Below are positions 1 to 13,352 of a stretch of DNA of 64,000 bases, piece after piece. Source of the DNA: Hordeum vulgare subsp. vulgare (taxonomy: Eukaryota; Streptophyta; Magnoliopsida; Poales; Poaceae); contig NC_058519.1 of the NCBI RefSeq assembly GCF_904849725.1, positions 358,205,974-358,269,973 on the forward strand, in the 5' to 3' direction. How positions within the stretch are numbered: the first letter of the stretch is position 1; every line of letters begins with the position of its first letter. The position numbers were made by a program, and so were the translations under genes. The notes below the pieces were generated by a model. It saw only the letters and a program-made list of their open reading frames with translations. It searched no databases and was not told where the DNA came from.

Positions 1-336
1 TTTTTTACGGAATATTTGGGAATTTATAGGCCAAATACCTAGGTCAGGGGGTGGCCAGGGAGGCCACAAGCCTAGAGCGCACCTGGCTTGGCCCAAAAGC
101 CCCCTGGACTTCTTCCGTTCGGGAAAAAATCATTTTGGGGTTTTTCTTCCGTTTGGACTCCGTTCCAAAATCAGATCTGAAAAGAGTCAAAAACACGGAA
201 AAAACAGGAACTAACACTTGGCACTGAATTAATAAGTTAGTCCCAAAAAGATATAAAAAGGTACATAAAACATACAAAGAAGGCAAGATAACTACGTGAA
301 ATCATCCAAAATTGTAGATACATTTGAGACGTATCA
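1..336 (-). mobile_element. Athila-like Ty3/gypsy LTR, 5' end only (runs off the left edge)
   Basis: Read on the minus strand, the piece starts TGATACGTCTCAAATG at 336, the usual start of WHAM/Sabrina/Fatima-type Triticeae gypsy LTRs, and continues with the GC-rich GGCC-containing U3 text typical of them. The rest lies left of the window. The five bases after it, GGGTA (337-341), should be the target duplication. It sits inside the LTR at 337-1167 and so inserted after it. Family assignment is from memory; the LTR boundary itself is clear. Confidence 0.75.
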
Positions 337-1167
337 GGGTACCCAGACCTGCCTGCCTATGGCCCAGGGTGGGCCCGCTTCACCGGAGCAACGAAACAAG
401 TCCGACTTAGCTTAAGGGAAGGCACTCGTGAGGAGCCAAGCCTCACGAGGAGGACCAGCGCCAAGACCCGCAGGGGACTTCCTCAGGACCCCTCCGGAAG
501 GATGGATATTCCGAGGCAGGGCCGGCCCTCACGAGTCAAGGGTGACGGCAGGACAGACGAGCAGCAGAAGATAGGACGGGACATTTTCCCTTTGGTGCAA
601 AGAAGGCGGGGCGCACAGGTTTCCCAAAGGCATCCCCCAAAAGTTTCCCTTCTGGTGCAACAAAGCCGCAGTCTCCCACAAGTAGGGCAAATGTCACCCA
701 CGGGGCGGACAGTTACTTTGTAGGTGAAGACCATCTTTGGGCAGGGGAGCATGCTCCCCTGTCCCCCTTTAAAATTGGCCATTGTGGGATCCCTTCCCAC
801 CGAAGCTATGAGGGAAGAGGACCTGGGCCTCCGCTATAAATAGATAGGGTAGGATACTAGAGCAAGGGGGTTCATTCAGGAAGTAGAGCATCACACTTAG
901 TCACTCAGCCTCCAAAGGCTCAAGACCACTGTACTCACTCACCCATCACCTTCGTGAGAGGCAATCCACCAAAAGCAGGAGTATGGTTTTACGCTTCGCA
1001 GCGGCCCGAACCTGGGTAAACAGTTGTGTCCTGTGTTCCCCTCGCCATCGAGTGAGTCCTTCATTGTTTCCACCGAGTAGTGAGTTAGGCGAGGCGAAGC
1101 AGGGGAGATCTTCGTACACGCCCCAGGGTACGAATCCTTAGGGTTTTGCGGAGCCCGAAATCCGACA
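337..1167 (+). mobile_element. Right part of an unidentified LTR inserted in Maximus-1
   Basis: The segment ends ATCCGACA at 1167, directly before sequence that aligns with the Maximus protease region at 62486-62500. It has a TATA box near 835 and a transcribed-leader-like stretch after it. The matching TGTCGG start is not visible because the Athila-like LTR at 1-336 cuts it. No PBS follows 1167, so this is either a solo LTR or the 3' LTR of an element extending left. Family not recognised. Confidence 0.6.
835..841 (+). promoter_or_regulatory. TATA box of the 337-1167 LTR
   Basis: TATAAAT in a GC-rich setting (CCGCTATAAATAG) about 330 bp before the LTR end, the usual place for a plant LTR promoter. 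It supports a plus-strand orientation for this LTR. Confidence 0.55.
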
Positions 1168-1260
1168 ATTCCTCAATAAGCTTTTATCACCAGTCATGTG
1201 ATTTGTACATCCACTATCAAGAACCCACTCTGTGTTCTTGGGTTGATCATCCTGTAGATG
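1168..1260 (-). pseudogene. Start of Maximus-1 pol: aspartic protease motif
   Basis: The reverse frame reads TEWVLDSGCTNHMTGD (codons ending near 1186-1233). This is the retropepsin signature of copia elements, with the catalytic DSG. The frame is one step off the last part of gag (stop at 1497), the same gag/pol frame relation as in Maximus-2. The domain is cut at 1167 by the LTR insertion, so the flap and the downstream integrase are absent here. Confidence 0.75.
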
Positions 1261-1496
1261 AATTAGTACTTCTTACCATCTCATATACTTCAGATTTGAA
1301 GAATATGATATCAATTTCATCAGACTTGAATTTCATCACAAAAAGTAAATTTGAGGACATAATGAGGACGAGTGAAATGATAGGTCATTTCATCATGTTT
1401 TAGCTTGCGTCCTATCAAACAATTTCCTCAGGTCTCCAGCAAATTCTTCAGATGTTGACCTTCATCTCGAGACCTCACGTGCAGAAGTGATTATTT

Positions 1497-4011
1497 TTAT
1501 TTCTTCACCACTAACATCTGAAGGGGTGGCAAAGAGTTCATCATCCTACGAGCACCATATGAGAATGGAGGCATTGAAGCTAATGCACTTCTTTTCACAG
1601 TAGGGGTACTCAAATGAATAGGCAGAGGAATTCTTTGAGTACTTATGAACATAGTGGTTTGAGGAATAGTGCACATATTCATGTCCCTTGTAGTTTCCCT
1701 GCATATCAGAAGCATTAGTGTGAGTACGAGCATAACTTTTACCATTTGAGGAAATTGTTCCTCGTGAAGACTTTGGTCCACCAGAAGAATTTGATCTGGG
1801 GTTCTTGTTCTTCACTGGTGGAGTCATGAGGACATTCACCCGAATACTTTCCAAGCAGATTTTGGAAACCCAGATTTTCCTAAGGGGAGGTCCATTCCTG
1901 CAGTTAGTTCCAACACATCGAGCAAATATTTCACTGGACTGATTTTTGAACAGTTTATAGTTGGAGCGAAATGACTTATTAGAGGAATAAGACATTTCAC
2001 ATGCAAAGCCTGATAGAGTGGATGGATCAATGGGAGGTCCTTTAGTAGCAACCCATGAGGTTTTCGGATACTGCTTAGGTTCCGAGTATGACCCATCAAC
2101 GTCCAGTTTCCTCTCAAAGGCAATGCCCTCTTTCCTCGGGTTCCTGTTCAAAATCTGCTTTTTAAGCATATTGCAAAGGGTTTGATGCCCTTTGAGACTT
2201 TTGTATATGCGTGTCACATACAATTCCATCAATCCTGCATTTTCGTCATTAGCATTTGTGGTTTCCTCAAGTGAAGAATTTGATACCACATGAACAGTTG
2301 AAGAATTTGTAGCGACAAAAGCATTTGAGGTTTCAGGTGAAGAATTTGCAATTTCACGTTCAATGCATTTCAGACATGGTGGAATGAATTCTTCCTGAGC
2401 GGTACCTATCTGTTGAGAAACCAATGAAACATTTTCCATTCGAAGATCATCATAGGACATTTTAAACTTCTGAAGATCAAGCTTCCTTTGAAGATATTCA
2501 TAGGAAATCTTCTCATGATCATCCAAGAGTGTACCATAACGATCTTGAAGACTATCAAATACAGGCTGAGGAATTTGAACATCTTTACTGAGGATTTGAG
2601 TACGATTCATTTCATCATTCAACAGATCATCGCTTTTGTCTAGTAGTTTCTAAAGCTTTTCAATAGCAATTTGTTGCTTAGTGGCAATGTTGGCAGGTTT
2701 ACAATATCTGGGTTTTTGATAATCATCAGGTTCATAGTCACTTGAGTTAGACGAGGATATGTGGCTTGGTACCTTTGAACCTTTTGCCATGAAGCAATAG
2801 GTGGGAGCGAAGTCATCATATTCATCAGTGTTGTTGGCGTTCTCATTTTCTTCAAGGTTGAAGATGGACTTGCTGACGAATGTGGTAGCAAGTGCCAGAC
2901 TTGACACACCAGACTCTGACTCCACTTCAGAACCTTCCTCTTAATCACATTCCTCGGATTCTTCTTCAGAATTCATTTCCTTGCCAATGAGTGCCCGAGC
3001 CTTTCTGGAACTAGTCTTCTTGTGCGATTAGGATTTTGAAGATTTCTTCTTTTTATTTGAGTCGTCAAAACTTTCATCCTTGTATTTCTTCTTTCTTGAT
3101 TCCTTCACCCAGCAAGGACAATCAGCAATGTAGTGACCAGATTTCTTGCATTTGTGGCAGGTTCTTTTCTTGTAGTCCTCATATGAAGATTCGGATTTCC
3201 TCATATCTTTTCTTGAAGACTTTCCGAACTATCCATCCTTTGTAAACTTCTTGAATTTCTTCATGAGCATAGCAAGTTCCTGCCCAAGTTCTTCAGGATC
3301 ACCAAGACTGCAGTCAAATTCTTCTTCTTCAGATGAGGGTACAACCTTTGCCTTCAGCGCACAAGGTCTTGAATACCTTGGTCCATATAGGTCTCTCTTT
3401 TCTTCTTGTTCGAATTCATGAGTATTGAGTCTCTCAAGTACATTAGGAGGATCAAGCATCTTGTAGTCTCTTCGTTCTTGGATCATCAGTACCATTGTGT
3501 CAAATCATGGATCAAGAGATCGTTGCAGTTTCTTCACAACTTCATGGTCAGTGATGTCTCTAGCTCCCACATCTTGCAATTCATTTGAGATGTTAGTGAG
3601 GCGATCAAAGGTATCTTGGCAGCTTTCATTATCAAGCCTCTTGAAACGGTTGAAGAGATTGCGAAGAACAGCAACACGAGAGTCATGCTGTGTGGAGAGT
3701 CCCTCATTGACTTTGGACAGCCTGTTCCACATAAGCTTAGCTGAGCCCAAAGCTCTAACTCTCCCATACTGACCTTTTCTCAGATGGCCACAGATGATAT
3801 TCTTTGCTTGCAAGTCGAGTTGCTTGAACTTCTTCACATCAGGGGCATAGAGAGTTGAAGTGATCGAGGGATCACCATGTTCCACAATGTACCACAGATC
3901 GTTGTCAATTGCTTGAATATGTATTTGCATCTTGATCTTCTAATAGGGGAAGTCCTTTCCTTCGAAGGTAGGACAACTTGCAGTAACCTTGATCATACAT
4001 GCGGTCGACAT
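1497..4011 (-). pseudogene. Maximus-1 gag (nucleocapsid/capsid) pseudogene
   Basis: Gag forms the virus-like particle and binds element RNA. The frame opens with an ATG at 4009-4011. A capsid-like section follows (residues about 1-170, 3505-3930), then an acidic/lysine-rich linker, and a zinc knuckle CHKCKKSGHYIADC at 3118-3159. The long C-terminal extension at 1546-2622 is typical of SIRE-lineage gag. In-frame stops occur at about 3943, 3505-3507, 3229-3231, 3028-3030, 2941-2943 and 2650-2652. A frameshift near 1610 moves the reading to the frame that ends at 1497. The stop at 3943 is TAG next to a site where aromatic codons are usual, which suggests G-to-A decay. Nothing indicates current function. 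Confidence 0.8.
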
Positions 4012-4060
4012 AACTTAAACTCCAGGCGGTTAAACCAAAATCACACATAACAAGGGAGTA

Positions 4061-4077
4061 CCTTGCTCTGATACCAA
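4061..4077 (-). other. Primer binding site of Maximus-1 (initiator-Met tRNA type)
   Basis: On the minus strand TTGGTATCAGAGCAAGG follows the LTR end, two bases inside it. This is complementary to the 3' end of plant initiator methionine tRNA, the usual copia primer. Confidence 0.85.
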
Positions 4078-4078
4078 T

Positions 4079-4326
4079 TGAAAGTGCGTTATATCGAGTA
4101 GAGGGGGGTGAATAGGCGATTTTTACAAATTAATCACTGAGGAAATTCCTAGTGAGGAAAGTCCTCGGTAATGAACTGAGTGCAGCGGAAATAGTACTTA
4201 GATAGAAGTGCAAAAACGCTAGAGCAAAGTACTAAGCATGAATTGATAGGATTGGTTTGCACAGGTCACCTATACAGGATAAGCAGGTGATGAATAACTC
4301 AGGTGAATAATTTGAGGTCAGGAATT
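4079..4326 (-). mobile_element. Maximus-1 5' LTR, U5 side (part 1 of 2)
   Basis: It starts on the plus strand as TGAAAGTGCGTTATATCG, the same terminus as at 52368 and 63856. It contains a decayed version of the GAGGAAATTCCTC hairpin seen intact at 52425-52451. The LTR is interrupted at 4327 by the Angela-1 element and resumes at 13976. The five bases 4322-4326 (GAATT) are the left target duplication of Angela-1. Confidence 0.85.
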
Positions 4327-6127
4327 TGTTGGGGAACGTTGCATGGGAAACAAAAAAATTCCTACGCTCACGCAATACCTTTCCATGGTGATGATCATCT
4401 ACGAGAGGGGAGAGTGAATCTACATATCATTGTAGATCGCTATGCGGAAGCATATATAATGCGGTTAATGTAGTGGAACATCTTTGTGATGCAAATCACA
4501 GCCCATCGCGCGATATCATCACGATTTGTCCCACGATCGCATCACGATCCATCTGGATCTAATACCGAACAGACGACACCTCCGCTATCGGCACACATAC
4601 AGCTCGATGACGATCACCGACTTCTTGATCCAGCAAGAGGGGTAGAGAGGTATATGAGTTCTCCAGCATGACGGCGTGGTGGTGGTGGTGGTGAACTAAT
4701 CCAGCAGCGCTTCGCCAGGATCTCCGAAACGAATCTAGAGGAGAAAACGATCTAGAGAGAGACTAAAGCCATGGTTTCTTTGGGTTGGGCCTACCTTCAA
4801 AATCCTCTAGTATATATAGGAGGAAGGGAGGGGAGGAGGCATCCACAAAACCCCCTAAGGGTTTGGCCTAAGTGCAGAGGAGGTGGATGAGTCCACCTCC
4901 AATCCTACTCCTAGTAGGATTCCATCTTGTCTCCTCCTTCCCTTTTCCCCTTTTCCTCCTTCTTTTGCTCCTTGGCAGAAATAGCGATATTGGGCTGGTC
5001 CTACCATCCCACTAAGGGTTGGTGCACCACCTTTAGGCCTATTAGGTTCTCTCTCGGGTGGGTGGCCCCTCCCAGTAAAACCCCAGAACCCATTCGTCAC
5101 TCTCGGTACTTTAGGGGTAATGCCGAGAAACTTTTCGAAAGCCAAATGCAACTTTACTATATATCAATCTTTACCTCTGGACCATTCCGGAGCTCCTCTG
5201 GGACTCCGAATAAGTTTAGGCTACCAAACACATGCAACTCAATAATACTGAAACGTCACCAAACCTTAAGTGTACAGACCCTGCGGGTTCGAGAACTATG
5301 TAGACATGACCTAAGACACTCACCGGTCAATAACAAATAGCACGACCTGCATGCCCATATTGTCTCCTACATATTCTATGAAGATCTTTATTGGTTGAAC
5401 CTCTATGTTAAGGATTCAGTTAATCACGTATGTTGTTCCCTTTGTCCTTCGGTATGCTACTTGCCCGAGATTCGATCGTCGGTATCTCTATACCTAGCTC
5501 AATCTCGTTACTAACAAGTCTCTTTACTCATTCCATAATAAATATCCCGTGACTAATTCCTTAGTCACATTGCTTGCAAGGCTTATTGTGATGTTGTATT
5601 ATCGAGTGGGCCCTGAGCTACCTCTCCGTCACACGGACTGACAAATCCGAGTCTTCATCCATACCAACCCAACAAACACCTTCGGAGATACCTATAGAGC
5701 ACCTTTATTGTCACACAGTTACGTTGTGACGTTTTGATACACACAAGGTATTCCTCCGGTGTCCGGGAGTTGCATGTTCGCATGGTCATAGGAACAGATT
5801 CATTGACATGCAGAAAACAGTAGCAATAAACAGACATGATCATATGCTACGTTCATAGTTTGGGTCTTGTCGATTACATCATTCTCCTAATGATCTGATC
5901 TCATTATCAAGTGAGAACACTTGTCTATGGCCAGGAAACCTTGACCATCTTTGATCAATGAGCTAGTCAACTAGACACTCACTAGGGACAATGTGTTGTC
6001 TATGTATCCACACATGTATTTGAGTTTCCAATCAATACAATTCTAGCATGGATAATAAACGATTATCACGAACAAGGAAATATAATAATAACCAATTTAT
6101 TATTGCCCATAGGGCATATTTCGAACA
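4327..6127 (-). repeat. Angela-1 3' LTR
   Basis: 1801 bp. A TATATATA box at 4811-4818 reads toward the minus strand. The boundary at 6127/6128 is followed on the plus side by TCTCCCACTTGCACT, the complement of the polypurine tract (AGTGCAAGTGGGAGA) used by this family for plus-strand DNA priming. Confidence 0.9.
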
Positions 6128-9100
6128 GTCTCCCACTTGCACTTGAGTCAATAATCTAGTTCACATCACTATGTGATTGTAATGAATCTAACACCCATAC
6201 AATTATGGGGTTCGATCATGTCTTGCTTGTGAGAGAGGTTTTAGTCAACGGGTCTGAACCTTTCAAATACATGTGTGCTTTACAAATCTCTATGTCATCC
6301 TATAGATGCTGCTACCACGCACCATTTGGAACTATTCCAAATGACTGCTCCACTATACGAATCCGGTTTACTACTCAAAGTTATTCGGATTAGTGTCAAA
6401 GCTTGCATCAACGTAACCCTTTACGACGAACTCTTTTACCACCTGCATAATCGAGAAAAAAAATCCTTGGTCCACTAGTTACTAAGGATAACTTTGATCG
6501 TTGTCCAGTGATCCATTCCTGAATCACTCTTGTACCCCTTGACCAACTCATGGCAAGGCACTCATCAGGTGCGGTACACAACATGGCATACTTTAGATCC
6601 TACGGCTAAAGCATAGGGGACGACCTTCATCCTTTCTCTTTCTTCTGCTGTGGTCCGGTTTTGAGTCTTACTCAATACTCACACCTTATAACACAGCCAA
6701 GAACTCTTTCTTTGAATGATCTATTTCGAACTCCTTCAAAATCTTGTCACGGTATGTATTCATTTGAAAGTTCTGTTGAGCATTTTGATCTTTATCTATA
6801 GATCTTGATGCTCAATGTTCAAGTAGCTCAATCCATGTCTTCCTTTGAAAAACTCCTTTCAAACAACCCTTTATGCATTCCAGAAATTCTACATCATTTC
6901 CGATCAAAAATATGTCAATTACATATACTAATCACAAATTCTATAGTGCTCCCACTCACTTCTTTTGAAATACAAGTTTCTCATAAACCTTGTATAAACC
7001 CAAAAGCTTTGATCATCTCATCAAAGCGTATATTCCAACTCCGAGATGCTTGCTACAATCCATAGAAGGATCGATGGAGCTTGCATACTTGTTAGCATCC
7101 TTAGGATCGAGAAAACCTTCTCGTTGTATCACATACAACCTTTCCTCAAGGAACCGTCGAGAAAATAATGTTTTGACATCCTATCTGCAAGATTTCATAA
7201 ATAATGGCAATAACTGCTAACATAATTCCAACTGACTTTTGGCATCGCTACGAGTGAGGAAGTCTCATCATAGTCAAATCTTTGGACTTCTCGGAAACAT
7301 CTTTGCGATAAGTCGAGCTTTCTTAATGTTGACATTCACCATCATCGTCTGTCTTCCTTTTAAAGATCCATCTGTACCTAACAGCCTTACGACCATCAAG
7401 TAGTTCTTCCAAAGTCTACACTTGGTTTTCATACATGGATCCTATCTCGGATTTCATGGCGTCTAGCCATTTTGCCGTAATACAGGCCTACCATCGCTTC
7501 TCCATAGCTCGTAGGTTCATTTTTGTACAATAACATGACCTCCAAGACAGGGTTACCGTACCACTCTGGAGCAATACGTGACCTTGTCGACCGTACGAGG
7601 TTTGTAGTATCTTGATCGGAAACGTCATAATCATTAGGATCAGCTTCCACTTCAATTGGTGTAGGCGCCACAGGAACAACTTCTTGCGCCCTTCTACACA
7701 CTGGTTGAAGTGACGGTTCATTAACCTCATCAAGTTCCACCATCCTCCCACTCAATTATTTCGAGATAAACTTTTCCTCGAGAAAGGACCCATTTCTAGA
7801 AACAATCACTTTGCTTCCGGATCTGAGATAGAACGAATACCCAAATGTATTGGGTGCCCTATGAAGATGCATTTATCCGCTTTGGGTTCGAGCTTATGAG
7901 GCTGATTTTTTAACATAACCGTCGTAGCCCCAAACTTTAAGAAATGACAGCTTAGGTTTCTCCAAACCATGGTTCATATGGTGTCGTCTCAACGTAATTA
8001 CGTGGTTCCCTATTAAAGTGAATGCGGTTGTCTCTAATGCCTAACCCAAAAACGATAGTGGTAATTCGATAAGAGACACCATAGTATGCACCACATCCAA
8101 TAGGGCGCGGCTATGACGTTCGGACACACCATCACACTATGGTGTTCCAGGTGGCATTAGTTGTGAAAAAATTTCCACATAGTCTTAATTGTGTACCAAA
8201 CTCGTAACTTAGATATTCATCTCTATGATCATATCGTAGACATTTTATCCTCTTGTCACGACGATCTTCAACTTCACTTTGAAATTACTTGAACCTTTCA
8301 ATAATTCAGAATTGTGTTTCGTCAAGTAAATATACTAGTATCTACTCAAATCATCTGTTAAGTAAGAACATAACAATATCCACTGCATGCCTAGCACTCA
8401 TTGGACTACATACATTAAAATGTATCATTTCCAACAGGTCACTTGCTCGTTCCATCTCACTGAAAATGAGGCCTTCAGTCATCTTGCCCATGTGGAATGA
8501 TTTGCATGTCTTAGTGATTCAAAATCAAGTGAGTCCAAACGATCCATCTACATGGAGTTCATTCATGCGTTTACACCGATAGGCATGGTTCGCATGTCTC
8601 AAACAATTCAAAAAATGAGTGAGTCCAAAGATCCATCAACATGGAACTTCTTCATGTGTTTTATACCAATATGACTCAAGCGCCAGTGCCACAAGTAAGT
8701 GGTACTATCATTACTACTTTGTATCTTTTGGCATCAATATTATGAACATGTGTATCACTACGATCGAGATTCAATAAACCATTCATTTTAGGTGCATGAC
8801 CATTGAAGGTTTTATTCAAGTAAACAAAATAACCATTATTCTCTTTAAATGAATAACCGTATTGCAATATACACAATCCAACCATGTTCATGCTCAACGC
8901 AAACACCAAACAACATTTAGGTTCAACAGTAATCTCGAAAGTAGAGGGAGTGTGCGATGGTGATCACATCAACTTTGGAAACACTTCCAACACACATCGT
9001 CACCTCGCCTTTAGCTAGTTTCCTTTTTATTCCGTAGCTTTTATTTCGAGTTACTAACACTTAGCAACCGAACCGGTATATAATACCTTAGTGCTACTAG

Positions 9101-11211
9101 GACTACATAGTAAGGTACACATCAATATCATGTATATCCAATATACTTTCGGTGACTTAGCCAACCTTTTCATCTACCAAGCATCAAGGGTAGTGCTCCT
9201 TCAGTGACTGTTCCCCTCATATTATAAGCACTTAGTCTAGGGTTCGGTTTCAACCTTGGGTTTCTTCACTAGAGCGGCAACTGGTTTGCCATTAATGAAG
9301 TATCCCTTCATGCCCTTGCCCTTCTCGAAACTAGTGGTTTTACTAACCATCAACACTTAATGCTCCTACTTGATTTCTACCTCCGCGGCGTCAAACATCG
9401 CGAGTAGCTCAAGGATCATCATCTCTATCCTTGATATGTTATAGTTCATCACGAAACTCTATAGCTTGGTGGCAACGACTTTGGAGAACTATGTCAATAA
9501 CTACCTTATCTGGAAGATCAACTCCCACTCGATTCAAGTGATTTTACTACTCACACAATCTCAGCACATGCTCAACGATTGAGTTTTTCTCCCTTACTTT
9601 GTAGACAAAGAATCTTGTCGGAGGTCTCATACCTATCAACACAGGCACGAGCCTGGAATCCCAATTTCATCTCTTGGAACATCTCGTATGTCCCGTGACG
9701 TTCGAAACGTATTCAACACCTCCATTCTAAGACGTTTAAAAATTATGCACTGAACTATCATGTAGTCATCAAAAACGTGTATGTCAGATGTTCGCAACAT
9801 CTACAGACGATGCCCGGGGTTTAGCACACCGAGAGGGGCATTAAGGACACAAGCCTTATGTGCAGCAATGGGGACACTCCTCAGTTTACGGACCTAGTCC
9901 GCATAATTGATACTATCATCTTTCAACTAAATTTTCTCTAGGAACGTATCAAAAACAGTAGAGCTACAACGCAAGGTACAACATAATTTGCAAAGACCTT
10001 TTGACTATGTTCATGATAATGAGTTCAATTAATCATATTACTTAAGAACTCCCATTCAAATTGACATCCGTCTAGTCATTCGAGTGTTGCATGATCCAAA
10101 TTCATTAATTCAAGTCCGATCATCACGTGAGTTGAGTTTAGCTTCAATGGTGAACATCTCCATGTTGATCATATCCACTATATGACTCATGCTCGACCCT
10201 TCGGTCTCTTGTGTTCTGAGACCATGTCTATACATGCTAGGCTCGTCAAGTTTAACCCGAGTGTTCCGCGTGTGCAACTGTTTTGCACCCGTTGTATGTG
10301 AACGTAGAGTCTATCACACCCGATCGATACGTGGTGTCTCGAAATGACGAACTGTCTCAACGGTGCACAGTCGGGGAGAACACAATTTTATATGAAAGTT
10401 TCGTGAGGGATCACCTTATAAAGCTAATTTCATCCTAAGCAAAACAAGGTGCATAAAAGGATTAACAGCACATGCAAATCATAAGTGACATGATATGGCC
10501 ATGAAATTGTGCTTCTTGATCTCCATCACCAAAGCACCGACATGATCTCCATCGTCACCGGCGCTACACCATGATCTCCATCATTGTGCTGCCATCGAGG
10601 TTGTCGCGCTAACTATGTTGTTACTACTAAAGCTACTACTAGTGATGAGGCAAAGCATCTCCAAGAGCAAAATAATTAGAGACAACCCTATGGCTCCTGT
10701 CGGTTGCCGTAGCATCGACGTGCAAGTCGATATTTAACTATTACAGCATGATCATTTCATACATCCAATATATCATGTTATGTCTTTGGCCATATCACAT
10801 CACATGCATACCCTGCAAAAACAAGTTAGATGTCCTCTAATTTTTTGTTGCATGTTATACGTGGATGCTATGGGTATCTAGTATGGTCGCATATTACTTA
10901 CGCAAAACCACAAGGTGATATGCAAGTTGCTATTTAACCTTCTCCAAGGACCGCCTCGGTCAAATCCAATTCAACTAAAGTTGAAGAAACAGACACCCGC
11001 TAGTCATCTTTATGCAACAAGTTGCATGTTTGTCGACGAAACCGGTCTCTCGTAAGCGTATGAGTAATGTTGGTCCGGGCCGCTTCAATCCAAAAATACC
11101 ACCGAATCAAGAAGAGACTAAGGAGGGCAGCAAATTGAACATCAACACCCACAAACTCTTTTGTGTTCTACTGGAGATATCATTTACGCATGAACCTAAC
11201 TCTGATACCAC
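6128..11211 (-). pseudogene. Angela-1 gag-pol remnant, heavily decayed
   Basis: Order on the minus strand from 11211: leader, gag remnant (KPVAALVKKPKVE and a broken zinc-knuckle stretch near 9200-9350), protease to pre-integrase remnant (8676-8909, with NNGYFVYLN), integrase C-terminal part (7760-7930, KADKCIFIG), and integrase-RT linker (7429-7755, with IAPEWYGNPVLEVMLL). RT and RNase H text continues to 6128 only in short out-of-frame pieces. No frame stays open for more than about 110 codons. This is an old, non-functional polyprotein gene; the identification rests on text shared with the WIS copy at 35761-38655. Confidence 0.75.
11199..11211 (-). other. Primer binding site of Angela-1
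   Basis: The minus strand reads GTGGTATCAGAGT directly after the LTR end, the initiator-Met tRNA PBS of BARE1/WIS/Angela elements. Confidence 0.85.
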
Positions 11212-13286
11212 TGTTGGCGAACGTTGCATGGGAAACAAAAAATTTCCTATGCACACGCAATACCTATCCATGGTGATGATCATCTACGAGAGGGGAGAGT
11301 GAATCTACATACCATTGTAGATCGCTAAGAGGAAGCGTATATAATGCGATTGATGTAGTGGAACATCTTCGCGATCCAAGTCGCAGCCCGTCCCGCGATC
11401 TCTTCATGATCCGTCCGCGATCCCATCACGATCCATCCCGACCTAGTACCGAACGGCCGATACCTCCGCATTCAGCACACGTACAGCTCGATAATGATCA
11501 CCACCTTCTTGATCCAGCAAGAGGGGTGGAGAGGTAGATGAGTTCTCTAGCACGACGGCATGGTGGTGGTGGTGGTGAAGTAATCTAGCAGGGCTTCGCC
11601 AAGCTGTGCGAAAGTAATCTAGAGGAGAAAACGATCTAGAGAGAGAGGGCATCTGTGGCTTATTTGGGTTGGGGCTGCCCTCAAAATCCTCTAGTGTATA
11701 TAGGAGAGAGGGAGGGGAGGAGGCAGCCACAAAAACCCCTAAGCGTTCGGTCGAATTGGAGAGGAGGTGGACGAGTCCACCTCTAATCCTACTTCTAGTA
11801 GGATTCCATCTTGTCTCCTCCTTCCCTTTTTCCCCTTTTACCTTTCTTTTGCTCCTTCGCCGAAATAGCCTTATTGGGCTGGCCGCACCAGACCACTAAG
11901 GGTTGGTGCACCACCTTTCGGCCTATTAGGTTCTCTCCCGTGTGGGTGGCTCCTCCCGCTAAAACCCCGGAACCCATTCGTCACTACCGTTAATGCCCGA
12001 AAACTTTCCGGAAGCCAAATGCAACCTTCCTATATATCAATCTTTACTTCCGGACCATTCCGGAGCTCCTCGTGACATACGGGATCTCATCCTGGACTCC
12101 GAACAACTTTCGGCTACCAAACACACATAACTCAATAATACCGAAACATCATCGAACGTTAAGTGTGCAGACCCTGCAGGTTCGAGAACTATCTAGACAT
12201 GACGTGAGACACTCTCTGTTCAATAACCAATAGCTGGACCTGGATACCCATATTGGCTCCTACATATTCTACGAAGATCTTTATTGGTTGAACCTCTATG
12301 TCAAGGATTCAATTAATCTCGTATGTTGTTCCCTTTGTCCTTCGGTATGTTACTTTCTCGAGATTTGATCATCGTTATATCTATACATAGTTCAATCTCG
12401 TTACAAGCAAGTCTCTTTACTCATTCCATAATAAAATATCCCGTGACTAACTCCTTAGTCACATTGCTTGCAAGGCTTATTGTGTTGTTGTATTACCGAG
12501 TGGGCCCTGAGCTACCTCGCCGCCACACGGAGTGACAAATCCGAATCTTGATACATGCCAACTGTCGGAGGGATAACCCCGGGGTAGGCTCATCGACACT
12601 AATCCTTTGCCTTCTACCATGAAGGAACATTATGAAACATTCTACAAAGCCCAAGTCCCCCTGGCCGGCTAGGAAGCACCTGCCGGTTGGGGGCGAGACG
12701 ACCAACTCTCTGGCCGGCCAGGAAGCTCCTGCCGGCTAGAGGCGAGACGGTTACCTCCCTCTGGCCGTCTAGGCCAAGCCGGTTGGCCAGAGGCGAGGCG
12801 GCCGTGCCCAGGACGGCTAGTTAAGCGACTAGCCAGCTAGGAGGCTCAAGTCACATCAGACCATAGGTATTGACGAGACCCTACGGTTAAAGGTGGCTAC
12901 GTGTCAGCCAAGGTACTGGATCAGGGTGCACGGTAGGTACAACATCGGCGGCCATGCCGCTGACCTCCTCCGGCTCCGATCTATCATCCTGCAGAGTGTC
13001 AGCCCGTCAAACTCCCACTACATTACTACACTCAGCGTGGGAACAGTGGAGACGACCGTACTGGCGACCCATGACGAATCTCGCCAGACGACGCCGGACG
13101 TACCACACGTGTCCTGCGTCAACATTACTCGAGAGCCTTACTGGCTAGCCGGCGGGTCCCACAGCCAAACGGGGCCTTGCAGCCGGCGGGGCCCTCCAGC
13201 GACAAGACAAGACCCCTGTGGGCCCCCTGGCCAGCCGGGGTCCCCCTCTTGTACTTTTATCCTTATTGTAGGTTGGTGGGTTCGTC

Positions 13287-13293
13287 TATAAAA
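13287..13293 (+). promoter_or_regulatory. TATA box of the solo LTR
   Basis: TATAAAA within CGTCTATAAAACCCC, about 220 bp from the LTR end and just upstream of a CA-repeat leader. It gives the orientation as plus. Confidence 0.55.
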
Positions 13294-13333
13294 CCCCCCG
13301 GCTCCCATCCATGCAGAGGGTTGGTCAACTCAG

Positions 13334-13352
13334 CACACACACACACACACAC
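13334..13352. repeat. (CA)n microsatellite
   Basis: About nine perfect CA units lie in the transcribed part of the solo LTR. Confidence 0.9.

Larger units (their letters stand above)
1168..4078 (-). mobile_element. Maximus-1: SIRE/Maximus-lineage Ty1/copia, 5' internal part (gag and start of pol)
   Basis: This minus-strand segment carries, in order from the LTR at 4079, a PBS, a long SIRE-type gag and the start of the protease domain. The sequence then stops where the 337-1167 LTR is inserted. The same order and strongly similar protein text occur at 62500-63855 in Maximus-2. The remainder of pol, any 3' ORF and the 3' LTR must lie left of the window. Six in-frame stops and one frameshift in gag show that the copy is dead. 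Confidence 0.8.

Noticed and set aside
483..800. 105-codon minus-strand ORF with a CPTCG-like motif
   Set aside because: It lies in LTR sequence opposite the transcribed strand and has a single weak Cys motif; treated as chance.
11443..11730. 95-codon minus-strand ORF with a His run
   Set aside because: It lies across the transcribed part of the Angela-1 LTR; the His run is a GTG repeat, and the other LTRs do not keep the frame.
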